Shown here piece after piece: positions 1 to 10,727 of a DNA stretch of 64,000 nucleotides. The notes under the pieces were generated by a model. That model was not told the DNA's origin. It saw nothing but the letters and a program-made list of their open reading frames with translations, and did not search any database. Positions within the stretch are counted from its first letter, which is position 1. Every line of letters begins with the position of its first letter. A program made the translations under genes and the position numbers. Source of the stretch: Conchocele bisecta (lineage: Eukaryota > Mollusca > Bivalvia > Lucinida > Thyasiridae). The stretch covers positions 13,566,042 to 13,630,041 of the forward strand of contig CM055272.1 in NCBI GenBank assembly GCA_029237695.1, written 5' to 3'.

Positions 1-163
1 CAACCGGACACCCTGGCGACCCCATTGTGTTTAATTTTATTTGGTTTAACTGTCATTTATTTCTTTGTCGTGTTCGTTCATGAGTGAAATGGAAAACAAC
101 TGTTGATGGCGTGCTTGTTTATAGTGGACCTCCCAGGGTGTCCGGTTTAGAGAGGGTTCACTG
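1..163. mobile_element. Tigger/pogo-like MITE, cut by the window edge
   Basis: A terminal inverted repeat is visible: AACCGGACACCCTGG at 2-16 pairs perfectly with CCAGGGTGTCCGGTT at 133-147. The right end continues through a run like GAGAGGGTTCACTG and stops before TA at 164-165, as expected for a TA-inserting pogo/Tigger-type element. The outer part of the left repeat lies before base 1. No ORF. Assignment to pogo/Tigger rests on the terminal sequence style and TA, so it is an inference. Confidence 0.6.
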
Positions 164-167
164 TATT

Positions 168-226
168 CTTGTCTGTCATCATCCATATTTTCATTCTATA
201 GCCCACCAATGTGACACCTAAGCTTG
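168..226 (+). repeat. Fragment of the satellite-F unit
   Basis: The words CATCATCCATATTTTCAT and ATAGCCCACC match the middle of the tandem unit that forms arrays at 15.0-15.5, 39.1-39.6 and 41.7-42.3 kb. Only about one third of a unit is present, next to the end of the pogo-like MITE. Confidence 0.5.
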
Positions 227-268
227 TATGACTTTTCTGAACAATATGTCTATATATATAACCCTTAC

Positions 269-414
269 CAGGGATTCCGCTGGGGAAAATAAAAAAAATC
301 GCCACTTCCAAAAAAAAAAAAAATATATATTTTTCGAAAATTGTAATATTTTTATCGCCAATTGTTTATTTTTATCGCCAATTACGAAATTTGCGATCGC
401 CAGCGGAATCCCTG
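269..414. mobile_element. MITE with CAGGGATTCCGCTGG ends
   Basis: A perfect 15-bp terminal inverted repeat (269-283 and 400-414) is flanked on both sides by CCTTAC (263-268 and 415-420), a candidate 6-bp target duplication. The inside is AT-rich with a poly-A run and two copies of TTTTTATCGCCAATT. CAGGG termini are common in hAT-type MITEs, but the duplication would then be expected to be 8 bp, so the superfamily is uncertain. Confidence 0.7.
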
Positions 415-716
415 CCTTACAGCCACCATGTTTGCAGTTAAAAGTTACAGTGGATCCTATCTAAACTGGACCCCTGGGAGGTACATACTGTCTATTATGT
501 ATTGCACCAACTTTTATTTGCTTACCATGCTTACTGTCATATTATTTGCTGTATGTGTCAAACGCACGAAGTGGTGAAACTGTACGATGGCTTGTACATA
601 CAATGATGGCGGAGATGTCAACTCAAAGTATACAGTAACAAGACAATATTCACATATGTTATATTCATATATCACATCACTCATATGAAGCAATTATCAT
701 TGAAGTCAAGTGCATC

Positions 717-760
717 TATGCAGGCGCGGATACAGGGGGGGGGGGGGGGGGGGTCTCTCG
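717..760 (+). repeat. G-tract repeat end
   Basis: ATGCAGGCGCGGATACAGG is followed by an unbroken G run of about 18. The same sequence in inverted orientation ends the G-tract repeat near 11.69 kb, so this is one end of a dispersed repeat and not random low complexity. The other end is not recognisable here. Confidence 0.45.
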
Positions 761-921
761 CGTTTGTTTGTAATCGTTGTAAAATAAAGTTTAAGTACCC
801 TATGCAGCCCGAAGCTAGACACACGAAGTTTCTTGTTTCTTTTCCGGGTTGCATAACGTTTTCTTATGTGCTCATTACCATAATATACATAGTCGTGATC
901 TTTGAGAAGTAGGATTATTAA

Positions 922-1118
922 CCCTTAGAAACGAAAATTGTCGTCTGCTGTTGTTTTGTATTTGTCGTCTTTCTCAATAAAAACATGGTTTAACAGCCCC
1001 TTAGAACCATTTTCATTGAAAATGATTATAAAGTGCTGTCAAACCATCTTTTTGATGAGAAAATGGAAAATAAAAAATATCAACAGCAGACGACAAAAAA
1101 AAAGAAGCAATGTAATGG
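922..1118. mobile_element. piggyBac-type MITE (TTAA flanks), copy 1
   Basis: TTAA at 918-921 and 1119-1122 flanks an element starting CCCTTAG. Inside the ends, GTCGTCTGCTGTTG is answered by CAACAGCAGACGAC. A second copy at 50.8-51.0 kb has cleaner ends. The CCC start plus TTAA duplication is the established piggyBac signature; no ORF is present. The right terminus of this copy is degraded. Confidence 0.65.
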
Positions 1119-1122
1119 TTAA

Positions 1123-1797
1123 GCTCCGGGTTAAGGGTAGCACCGGGATTATCATGCACATCCACGCAGTCTGATTAGGACATTCACTGAGAGTTACTTC
1201 ATATGCAGCTGTGTTGAATTGCGAATGATGCAGACCGTGATCAGACTGAGCGGATGCACAGTCTGATCTGGGTCTACATTACTCCATTGTCGTTAAAATT
1301 GAATATCACTGACTGATCGCGAATGTTGTAAGCCCCACTTTTTTGTAGACCGATGATACCTTGAATAAATATGGCAAACATTGTTGACCATGGCGCTTGA
1401 GAAAATATTGGCAAACATTGTTGACCGTAGCAGGCATACACAAATTGATAGGATGGTATTGGTCTATGCTGGTTTGATAAGCCATGGTGTGGCTTCACCT
1501 TTTCCACATGATGAGAACATGTGTACCTGAGGGTATTTTACCAGGTATAGTTCTTTTGTTGCACCGTGAGTAAATGTCACGTGCGAGCTCACAACTTATT
1601 GTCCTTGAGGTGGGCATTTTAATCCGTTGGTAAATCACTTGGCGATTGACCGTGTTGATGGTAACATGAAGAAGTTTGTTTTGCAGGTATATGGAGTTTA
1701 ATTGGTAAGTATTGAGTGGGGTGGGGGGATAGCTTAGATAATCTCAGCTACATGACACGGATGCCGTGTACTATATATATGTATTTTATATTATCTG
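1123..1797. other. No gene or clear element seen
   Basis: The stretch 1140-1290 holds the words CAGTCTGATCTGGGTCTACA and similar, which recur in the duplicated units at 6.6, 9.5 and 27.7 kb and probably mark an old dispersed repeat. The rest shows two partial copies of a TATGGCAAACATTGTTGACC-like phrase (about 1370-1430). Short ORFs here look accidental. Confidence 0.4.
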
Positions 1798-1799
1798 TA

Positions 1800-2426
1800 C
1801 TGGTAGGCGACCCATTTCCGGCCAAAAATCACGTTTTTTTCGCAATAATTTTAAACGTTTACATCTGACCGTGATTTTCCTCAAATTAACAAATACGTCG
1901 GCTAGCCTTAAAATAGAATAACATAAAATTCATTAGTATAGTGGGAGGCAACTGCTGACAATGGGGCCCGAAAAGGGGTAATTAAAAGGCCAATTAAAAT
2001 ACAGGATGAGACCCATTTTTCCGAACACTAGGATTTTCGGCGTTTACTTTTTGTGAAGCTAAAACTGCAAAATTACAGTGAAAGTAATTAATACTGTATG
2101 GTATTGATCAAATGATAGCAATTATTGCATGTATTACTTCGAAGATACTGTTAATTCCTTTATTCTGTACGCTTTGCCTCTTTTCAATACAAGCGCCCGT
2201 CCGATAATCAAGTTCCACGTCATACAGGTGTCAACAGAAGTTGGCAGGTATGAAAACAGTTCAATTTAATAGTTTTACTCATTTTTCTCGGAAATCTTCA
2301 CACCTGACAACTGGAAATGACCACCTTAATGACTAGGAACAAAAATCATGTGTGAAAATGCAGAATTAAGCGTTTACGAAGGTGTCCGGGAAAATGTGTA
2401 CGGACGAAAAATGGGTCGCCTACCAG
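1800..2426. mobile_element. TA-inserting DNA element, 627 bp, non-autonomous
   Basis: The ends CTGGTAGGCGACCCATTT (1800-1817) and AAATGGGTCGCCTACCAG (2409-2426) are an exact inverted repeat, and each is flanked by TA (1798-1799, 2427-2428). The inside is AT-rich with no ORF. A TA target duplication and long TIR suggest a Tc1/mariner-related MITE. Only one copy is present in the window. Confidence 0.8.
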
Positions 2427-2469
2427 TAAGACTGTATTGAGATTATGTAATCTAGGATGGGGGAGGTGT

Positions 2470-2685
2470 CAGAGGCGTCGGAAGCAAATTAATATTGGGG
2501 AGGAGAATGTCGACCGGAGCAAAGCGAATTAGTGATAGGGGTCTGTGGGCATGCACCCCCTCCGGACATTTTTTTGAATTCTAGATGTCATTTCCTGCAT
2601 TCTACAGCATTTAAGAGACACCCTATTTTATGGTCCAAATATTGGGGCGGCAATTGCTCCTGCCGCCCCACTTCCGACGCCTCTG
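2470..2685. mobile_element. MITE with CAGAGGCGTCGGAAG ends
   Basis: An exact 15-bp terminal inverted repeat (2470-2484 with 2671-2685) bounds about 216 bp. Next to the right end GGGGCGGCA and TGCCGCCCC form a further hairpin. No coding potential. A target duplication is not obvious, so the superfamily is left open. Confidence 0.65.
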
Positions 2686-2759
2686 GGTGTAGAAACACAG
2701 GTGTGGGATTAGTGGGTGGGGAGGGCGGAAGTGGGACGTATGGGCATTTTGTGTAAATG

Positions 2760-3304
2760 CTAGATCATATAACTAGAAGGCAACATGACTTGTGTTAGAG
2801 GTTGTTTTATTGTAGAAAAATATTAGTTTTGATCTATTAAACTGCACATATTCCACTTTATAGGCAACAGGTTGCTCTATTCTTATGTAGTGCAATGTAA
2901 TGATATGTGATTATAGTTATGTACTCGCAACAAGTTTTGATCTAGCTACACGTTTGCCACTTTATAGGCAACGGGTTGCACTTTATCGCTATACCACGCT
3001 ACACAGTAAAAATGTGCGTAATAGCATTTACACGTCTCGCTCTTAAAATATAGATAAAACCTGCATACTGTTATATTGTTATTGAGAGACAATTCTACAA
3101 TATGAAACAAATATATTACCATAAACTTACCTAATGAAGTGTGTATTAGCAAAATTATTAGATCAATCTCCACGAAGTAGAACGAAAACAAAGAACGCTT
3201 CAAGCGCACATTTGGAAAGAATAGTCTGTCATGTAACTCTTATGTAATGCAGTGTAACGAAATGTAATTAGAGTTATGTACTCGGAACTAGTTTTCATCT
3301 AGTT
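2760..3304. repeat. Diverged direct repeats, no gene
   Basis: The phrase CACTTTATAGGCAAC plus GGTTGC occurs at about 2855-2880 and 2958-2985. A longer block ending in GTTATGTACTCG and a TTTTGATCTAG-like word occurs near 2920 and again near 3275. GGCAAC..GTTGC is itself a small hairpin. This looks like a decayed tandem duplication with no coding content. Confidence 0.4.
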
Positions 3305-3615
3305 CTGTAGCCTATTTCATCAACATTGCAAAGTATACTTTAGTAGCAAAGTATACTTTGAGGGAGAAATTTTAAATTTTTTGAAAAATTTATTAATTTT
3401 TATTATACTGAATTTATTACATTATCACAGCCATTTAATGGCTGTGATAATGTAATAAATTCAGTATAATAATTCTGCATACTTTTAATCATGAAATATA
3501 TGCATTTGTTAGTTCTATATGAAATAATGCATTTCAGGAAAAATAAATGATTACTCCCTCAAAGTATACTTTGCTAGTAAAGTATACTTTGCAATGTTGA
3601 TGAAATAGGCTACAG
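3305..3615. mobile_element. Fold-back MITE with 61-bp arms and a central palindrome
   Basis: The arms at 3306-3366 and 3554-3614 are inverted copies over 61 bp, with a single mismatched base-pair step (AGTAG versus ACTAG). Each arm carries two copies of AAAGTATACTTT. The centre (3401-3471) is an exact palindrome with 35-bp arms. ATCTAGTT before and ATCTTGTT after the element form a candidate 8-bp target duplication with one mismatch, which would fit hAT. No ORF. Confidence 0.8.
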
Positions 3616-3624
3616 ATCTTGTTC

Positions 3625-3945
3625 TGATCAACTGTGAGAGTGATATTACGCTTTATGAAAATTTTCATATCGAGAGGTATATTACATTTTATGAACAATT
3701 TAATAGTGAGAGTGATATTATGCTTATGAAAATTTTCATAGCGAGAGGTATATTACATTTTATGAAAATTTTAATAGTGAGAGTGATATTAAGATTTATG
3801 AAAATTTTCATAAGTATATTACGCTTTATGAAAATTTTCATAGTTTGGTTTATGAAAATTTTCATAGCGAGAGTGATGGTACATATTATGAAAAATTGTT
3901 TGTCTCAGAACGGAATGTTATGAAAATTTTCATAGTAATTTCAAT
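3625..3945. repeat. Cluster of TATGAAAATTTTCATA palindromes
   Basis: The 16-bp palindrome or a close variant appears about eight times, separated by 40-60 bp spacers with GAGAGTGATATTA and GAGAGGTATATTACA. The forward ORF through it (3720-3923) is a by-product of repeated ATG-AAA-ATT-TTC and shows no protein-like features. It lies directly after the fold-back MITE. Confidence 0.65.
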
Positions 3946-4865
3946 ATGTGAGTCACAGCGGTGGTTGCACAGGTGATTGCTGAGAAATTCGTATGAACAA
4001 TTTCACAACGCTTGAAGGCAAAGGAGATCGCAGAGATAGTATGCTATGTCGTATACTGAATGTCTGTTCCTAATGTCTGTTCCTAGAATGTGGTGAAATA
4101 TTGTGATAATTTTCATAGTCAAGTGCAGTCTGAATTTTTCATAACCCTCCTTTCCTTATGCATATGGGGTCGCTATTTTGAGCAACTGGATTTGCTCAAA
4201 CAAAACTGGAGCCTGTTTCATATAGAAACTGGTCAGTCTGCATATTCGCTGCAAATTTGGATGTACATGCGACTGAACTGAATGCTGCCCTGTATCTGTA
4301 CTGTGTGAAAATGTAAGTTTACCTATTGCAAATACAGGTTGATGTCATGGGTGAACATTTGATGCAGAATATTTCAAGTTGTGAACAACAATGGTTGTTT
4401 CAACCTTTAGCTTTGAATCCACATCCTGTGCTTGATTGTATTTCCGTGTGACTACTGTATTTTAATTCCTGTTGATGTATGAACAATGGACAACATGATA
4501 TTCAAATGTCTGTCATCCTAATGCTGATGATAAGAAATATTGAAAACTACGTAAAGAGTGAGAATTCCCTTTAACAATACGGCAGTTGTCTAGTTTCATC
4601 ATTCAAATATTCAATAAACGGTGTTATTTTGAGCAATAAAACATCAATTATTCCCTGATAATTCCTTCCCACTATCTATATCAAGGGACTGAACATCCTG
4701 AAATTCTTTGCAGTATGTCTTTGTGGATGACAATTAGACTAATTATTAATCTAGAGTGGAAAACGTTTCAAGTACATTGTAGTTTGAAGACTCGAAGAAT
4801 AGAAGGTCTGCGGAACTTTTGGCACGATTAAGTCGATACGCATGTTTGTGGCAAAATATGAATTC

Positions 4866-4904
4866 GGCTTCGGCAGGCGCGACACCACTTCCATGGCGGA
4901 ATTT
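4866..4904 (+). mobile_element. Solitary 3' end of a Helentron-like cassette
   Basis: GGCGCGAC followed by CACCACTTCCATGGCGGAAT matches the 3' arm and hairpin of the cassette at 12573-13233. The other S copies continue here with ordinary arm sequence (for example 26.62-26.69 kb), so a scrap of the element replaces about 70 bp of arm. No 5' part is present. Confidence 0.5.
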
Positions 4905-5424
4905 TTTTTAACTACGGCCTGCGTGTGTTAATTTCAGATGAAGATGTGAGCAGGTTTGGTAAAACATGTTAAAACAATAAGGCTTCTATCGTGTTTACAT
5001 GCATACTTAAATCCGTGAGACATATGTAATCTTGCATGTATGGTGCACGGCCAATCCCCTATGTTGAATAATGATATGCACTTCATGTTCACATATTTTG
5101 ATATGTACTTTTATTATTATATGTTATCTCCCTTGGAGATACCAAATTATGTCACGCAATGGCAGCCATTGTGTGCGGCGCCTAAACAGCGAGTACGACT
5201 AAGAAAATAGTGCCCTTTGCCTACTTATCCTATGGTGTTTTGGTCTGTCTTGCTTTGTATCTAAAACTCTACATATACTATTCTCTATAGTTTTCACAGT
5301 TTTTTGGCTCAGTTTATCAGTTAAATTCTGTAAAATACGAATCAAGACGTTTCGTGCGTATGAATACAGCAGCTAATATGAAATAGGCACTACCTACGAC
5401 GGGCGACGTCATACCAGTCATCCG

Positions 5425-5852
5425 GACAATCAGTTTGTCGGACAAATGAAATACCTGTTAATTAAACGCATTCTTTTGATCCGATATTGCAACGAATACA
5501 TATAAGTCAAGCAGCTGCTTGCTGTTTCCATGCCAGTGTGAAGAATATATCGCCAAGGTGAACATTTAGTAAAGTTTGCTGAAAACATTCCCCACCTGTC
5601 CACAAGTTGTTTACAACATCAAAAGTCGCGCGGAGGGCACAATGCAATGCGCCCATTACGTCATTGCCGAGCTGTTCTATAAATACAATACATTCTATAC
5701 ATATGGTGTTTTCCATGAAGCGAAGGGGGACTGATTTTTCTGCAGAACTACACAATGCTGTTTACACTGGTTTACAGGCGATAAACTTATGATTTCAATG
5801 TGAGAATAGAAGTTATAAGACTATTATACGTTTGTCCGGATAACTGATTGTC
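5425..5852. mobile_element. MITE, 428 bp, imperfect TIRs
   Basis: GACAATCAGTTTGTCGGACA at the left is answered by TGTCCGGATAACTGATTGTC at the right; about 17 of the 20 positions pair. Neither other copy of S has this block, so it is an insertion in unit I. Overlapping short ORFs on both strands look accidental. The TCCGGACAAA ends resemble pogo/Tigger-type MITEs, but I see no clear TA duplication. Confidence 0.45.
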
Positions 5853-6904
5853 AATGTTAATTTTGGGGCAATCTTACGACTGATGATCTTACCCAATTTT
5901 AAGTTAAAAGTTGTTGGCTTTTCTGTTGAAAGTGAATGGGTTAACCGTTTAATGTCCCACCAACAGCTATGGTCATATAGAGACGGGTTTTCTGTTGAGC
6001 AGAACCGAAATGTCTACCTTCATGATCTAAATTGTGTAAATGCTTTGTGTATCAATCTACTGCGTAATAATTAAGCACTCAGAATAAACTCAAATATGAC
6101 TGGGCGGGGGCATATTCTCTTCACATTATTAAGCAATTGATCAGACATTTCTAACATGCTGCTGGTTATATATTAACAGTACATCACTTATACAGACGAC
6201 ACAAATGTTATGCCATTGGGAAATAGTTTTATGTCTGTAATACTATTCCCACAAGGTCGAACTTGTCTGAAACCATGGAAACACTGATCAGTAAATGCGA
6301 CTGTGACTGGAGAAATGGAGCTTATGGGATTTGCGCCCAGTATAGCTCCTGTAGAAACAGTTAAGTCACGAAGAACTGTATTAGGGTGCATGAATCATGT
6401 AACCAAATATGTGGCTGTAACCGGATAAATGGAGCTTATGGGATTTATTACCAGTGTAGCTCCTTATCAAATAGCACACTTCTGTAGACTGTTAAAGATC
6501 TATGTTTGTCAGAAGCATGACTGGGTGTTTCATTGATGGGATGGCGAACAGTGCAGATCATGATCAGACTGTACATGTGCTGATGCACAGGCTGATCTGG
6601 ACATACAGGTGTTCGCAAAACTTATAAGCTTCATTTCTCCACTCACAACCACAAATATCTTCAACAAACTGTACCTACAGATAAGGTCCAGTTTTTCATA
6701 ACCAATTTCTTATCTTATTACACACATCTTTCTACTCACTCTGTCGCAATTGCTTACCTGTTTCTAAGGACTGTATTAATGACATTAGTCTTGGTACCTG
6801 ATCCCACATGAGCTCTATTACACACCTCATATTCCAGTTAGCCACGCATCTGCGCATTACAATTACCTTCGTAAGCAAACAGCCCAGGTGGAATTTCTGA
6901 CTGG

Positions 6905-7365
6905 TGGTATTGGGGGGGGGGGGGGGGGAGGTGAGATTTTTGACTAGTTGGAAATACCACCTTAACAGATATTGAATGTCTATATAGCTGTCATATATAC
7001 TGCAAATCCTACATATTGATTGATCATACCTTTTATTGTTGAAAAACATATCCCAGGTGGAATATTTCTGACTGGAGTGTGGGTGGGGGGGGGGGGGATT
7101 TCTGACTAGTTGGAAATATTTCGGGCGAATCCTCCCTAATAAAATAGTTTGTAGCTATATATAGAGGTCATATATACTGCAAATACTACACTCTTATATT
7201 ATTTGTTTATTATCATTATAACCTTTTATTGTTAAATATTTACAAATAGGGGTGGGGGGGGGGGGGGGGGGAGGATTTCGGACTGGTGGTGGGGGGGGGG
7301 GGGGACTGGAATAGTCAGAAATGCCCCCTGGGGGAGTTTGGACCGTATTAGGAAAGGTGGGGGGG
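6905..7365 (+). repeat. Interspersed poly-G repeats
   Basis: Four or more runs of 10-18 G are separated by near-identical phrases (ATTTCTGACTAGTTGGAAAT, CCAGGTGGAAT). The block interrupts the left arm of S and is missing from units II and III. It looks like a local tandem expansion of a unit of roughly 100-170 bp ending in a G run. Run lengths may be affected by assembly. Confidence 0.55.
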
Positions 7366-8213
7366 AGGATTTCTGACCGTTACACCGGTACCGGCTTATA
7401 GGGATCGCCCATTTTGTGTTACCACTTCCGGGATGACGAACAAGTCAAAACTGAAACCAAAGATTGTATTCGTGCAACAAACCATGGAGTTACGAATCAC
7501 GAATAATCAAATATGGCGATTAATCGTCCCACCCTTAGAATACGGAAACATTTGCAATAACATAAATTTAGCCCCAAAAAAGCAAACAAAACATTTATTA
7601 CACTGAAAAGGCGATGAAGCTAAGTTGTTAGACCTGTTTTTATGGCAGACCAGTGTTTTTAAAAAGTTCAACCTGCAACATATGTGCTGCGACCGACATA
7701 TGCTCATTTGCATAAAAGCTATAAGACCTCAAATTTGGATGTTGGTTGTATAATTCTTCTCTAGCACTCAAATAATATCATTCAATCAAAACCTGGGGAG
7801 AAATGGTTGTCTGTAACCGATATGATGGTCGTTACAGAGAGCCTGGAGCATGGTACGATGGGGGCAAGTTCTAGGCGCAGGCAGTGAAAGTATGAAACAT
7901 ACAGAGTTGCTACCTTGAGTATTTCAATGTTTATTTTTTTATTATTTATTAATAAATGCTGTTTTAAAATGCCTTTGTCTGTTACGGCAATCAGTATAAA
8001 ATAGTCTGTTTAAATTATGCACACATTTCAGAGTTTTTGACCAGTACATGTCTGACAAGTGTCTACAGTGTTTGCCAGACCGGTATGGCAAGCACTGTAG
8101 CATGGCTGTTTTATTTCTTTACATCTCATTTTTTTTACTTTGTCACTAATTTACCTAACATTCTCTTCTGTTTTGGGTGTGGGGCTGCATGTAATGAAAT
8201 GTAACAAACTTAG

Positions 8214-8591
8214 ATGGCTTCTGCTTCTGGCACATGTACTGATGCAAAATTTAAACTCGTTGAAGGACACGGTAAAGCATCGCTTGATATCTCGCACTGC
8301 AAATGTCATGAATTCTCTCACACCGAACCATTCTTCAGTCTCGTAACGCCCCTACTGTCGTTTCCAGAAGATCACTTCTCACCATGTTGTGAATGCATGC
8401 TATGTATGTATTGTTGTGGCAAACCTTCCGTAGCAATTGTCACTGTTTTATTTGTCGAAGAAAAAACATTTTCTGTGCTGGATATTTGTAATAATAAAGC
8501 CACTGTGGAATTACCAAATACAAAACCACTGTCAATTTTTATTATTATTCGAGCGCTAGGGAAGACTTATACAACCAACACCCAAACTTGA
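8214..8591 (+). CDS. Candidate small ORF in the core of S (copy I)
   Basis: This 125-codon frame starts MASASGTCTDAKF and is Cys/His-rich in the middle (CKCHEFSH, PCCECML), with a hydrophobic stretch near the end (PLSIFIII). I do not recognise a family. In its favour, the same frame is largely readable in the S cores at 28.3-29.2 and 47.7-48.1 kb. Against it, those copies have an indel, a stop or an insertion, the last part overlaps the inverted arm, and no partner ORF or transposase is nearby. CTTAG just before the ATG could be a splice acceptor, so it might be an exon and not a whole gene. It could equally be chance. Confidence 0.25.
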   Translation: MASASGTCTDAKFKLVEGHGKASLDISHCKCHEFSHTEPFFSLVTPLLSFPEDHFSPCCECMLCMYCCGKPSVAIVTVLFVEEKTFSVLDICNNKATVELPNTKPLSIFIIIRALGKTYTTNTQT

Positions 8592-10320
8592 GGTCTTACA
8601 GCTTTTATGCAAATGAGCCTATGTCGGTCACATAACCTATTTTGCGGGTTGAACGTTTTAAAAACACGGGTCTTACGCCATTTTAAATAATTCTAACAAC
8701 TAGCTTGATCGCCTTTTCAGTGTAATAAATGTTTTTGTCTGCTTTTTTGTGCTAAATTTATGTTATTGCAATTGTTTCTGTATTCTAAGGGTGGAACGAT
8801 TATCAGCCATATTTGATTATTTGCGATTAGTAACTGCTTGGTTCGGTGCACGAATACAATCGTCGGATTCAATTTCTGTTCTCGGAATAAAAACAAATAT
8901 TGACCTTTTTCATCATTCCGGAAGTGATAACACGAAATGGGCGATCCCTATAAGCCTGTACCAGTAACAACCGGGACCGGTACCATCCGGTACCTCTGTA
9001 CCATCCTGTACCTCTAACATGTCTAAGAAGGTAACTGTAATGCTTGGCTGATGGGAATATGGGGTGTGTAATTGACGTCATGTGGTGGTCAAGTACCAAG
9101 GCTAATGTAATTAATACGGCCATTAGAAACTGGTAAGCATGCAACAGGGGGAGTAGGACTATATCTGGGATAAGATGAGAAGAAATTGGTTATGAAAAAC
9201 TCGACCTTATCTGTAGGTACAGCTCGTCAAAGCTATTTGTGGCTGTGAGTTGAGAAATGAAGCTTATGGGTTTTGCATAAGAAATGGCAAAAATAAGAAA
9301 TTTACATTAGAAAACTAAGAACTCGTCCTGCATGCATTCCCACTTGTCAGGATGAGCGAACGAGTGGAAGTTAAAAATGTCTGATCATTTGCTTTATAAT
9401 ATCCGAGAATATGGAGCAGTTAAACCCGCACCCACTGGCATCGAGTGGTGCTCTCTTATACTGGTCACACGAGGCCAAGTGAATCTAGTAGCACGTGGGA
9501 TACTGATTCACAGTCTGATCAGGATTTACACTCACTAAGGTTTATGTGCAGGCTGATCATGGTCTACAGTGTTCACAGACAGAACCACAGCCGGTCGTAT
9601 TTGAGCGGGTTCTCTGTTTATTCTGGTCTGCGTCAAATAAATGTTTACAAACACAAGACTGGTGGGTGATACTATATTTTATTTCTATTGACTGTATGAA
9701 ATTAGTTAATATTAATAAACGTACATAAATTGCATATAATTATTCAACAGAGGGGATTGACCGTGCACCATGCATGCGATATTATATATGAATGACTCCC
9801 CATGTCTCAAGGATTTATATATCCTTTTAAACTCGATATAAGCCTTGTTTTCGAACATGTTTTTACTGAACTTGTTCATATCTTCATCTGAAATTAAAAC
9901 ACGTCGGCCGTAGCTAAAAATGGACAACATCTTTAACTGACAAAATGGCCATGGATAGTTGTTTGGATCGTTTTCATATTTTTCCAGAAACACGCGCATC
10001 GACTTGTCAATCGTGCCAAAAGTTACGCATACCTTCTATTCTTCCCCCGTCTGCGTGTAGACTCCCTGAGGCTTGTACCTCTATGTCAGAAAAGCGGACG
10101 TTAAACCCTATTCACTCACTCACTCTATTCTTCGAGTCTTCAAACTACAAATTACTTCAAACGTTTTCCACTCTAGATTAATCATTAGTCTATTTGTCAT
10201 CCACAAACTCGTACTGCGAAGAATTTCAGGATGTTCAGTCCTTTGATTTCTCATTTTCTTGTTGATTTGTTTTTCATCATTGTTAGCATGCTAGACATTT
10301 GGTTATCATCTTGTACATTG

Positions 10321-10610
10321 CCAGTTGAATCTGGTTATACCCCTTATGTGAGTATTGCGATTATTCGTAATCCTATTTTAGGGGAAGGGGCCAAGTGACT
10401 TTGGTGTGGTATGGACCTGCCACCAGGTCAGGTTATTCTAGTTTCAGGGCTGAATATATTGTTTCTCGATGTAAATATTCAGTTCTGATTTTGGAATTCC
10501 CCCCCCCCCCCATTATGCAGCAGGTTAAAACGGGATTGAACCCGTTTGCCCGGCTTTACATGACATTAGCTGTTGATAGGCCGTTAAACACCAATAAACA
10601 AACAAACAAA
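10321..10610 (+). mobile_element. (CAAA)n-tailed retroposon, subfamily A, 5'-truncated
   Basis: CTTGTACATTG flanks both sides (10310-10320 and 10611-10621), an 11-bp target duplication. The uninterrupted site is seen at about 38.63 and 49.85 kb (TTGTACATTGCACATTCATC). The body begins at CCAGTTGAATCTGG and ends CCGTTAAACACCAATAAAC(AAAC)n. The first roughly 130 bp of the full copy at 38.08 kb are missing. A tail of short repeats, a variable 5' end and an 11-bp duplication fit LINE-mobilised SINEs. Confidence 0.85.
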
Positions 10611-10727
10611 CTTGTACATTGCACATTCATCATCACTGGTTGGTAATTATGCTGAACTATGTAACCAAACATTGGATACGGATTCATACAATATATTGTT
10701 GAACTTAAATTCATGTACCGTAAAGAT

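Larger units (their letters stand above)
4680..10247. mobile_element. S body, copy I: giant inverted-repeat element
   Basis: The ends mirror each other: ATCAAGGGACTGAACATCCT at 4680 onward against AGGATGTTCAGTCCTTTGAT ending at 10247. Similarity of the opposed arms continues inward: 4680-5095 with 9750-10247, about 6180-6725 with about 9170-9260, 6755-6870 with about 9020-9150, and 7385-7765 with 8565-8990. The unique core is about 7.77-8.56 kb and holds the 125-codon ORF. Intruders in the left arm include a MITE, a Helentron 3' end and poly-G repeats. No transposase is visible. Whether it moved as a unit is unknown. Confidence 0.6.
4090..10717 (+). repeat. Duplicated unit I (partial): left flank, S body, right flank
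   Basis: The left flank (about 4190-4680: GGTCAGTCTGCATATTCGCT, ATCCACATCCTGTGCTTGAT) recurs at 21.98-22.94 and 45.72-46.20 kb. The right flank (about 10250-10715: TAGCATGCTA, CCAAACATTGGATAC) recurs at 38.57-38.75 and 49.79-49.99 kb. All copies keep the same order and strand, with the S body between. Unit I lacks the upstream part found in units II and III. This is a segmental duplication or a very large element. Confidence 0.7.

Noticed and set aside
3720..3923. 67-codon frame rich in Met-Lys-Ile-Phe
   Set aside because: Direct product of the TATGAAAATTTTCATA repeats.
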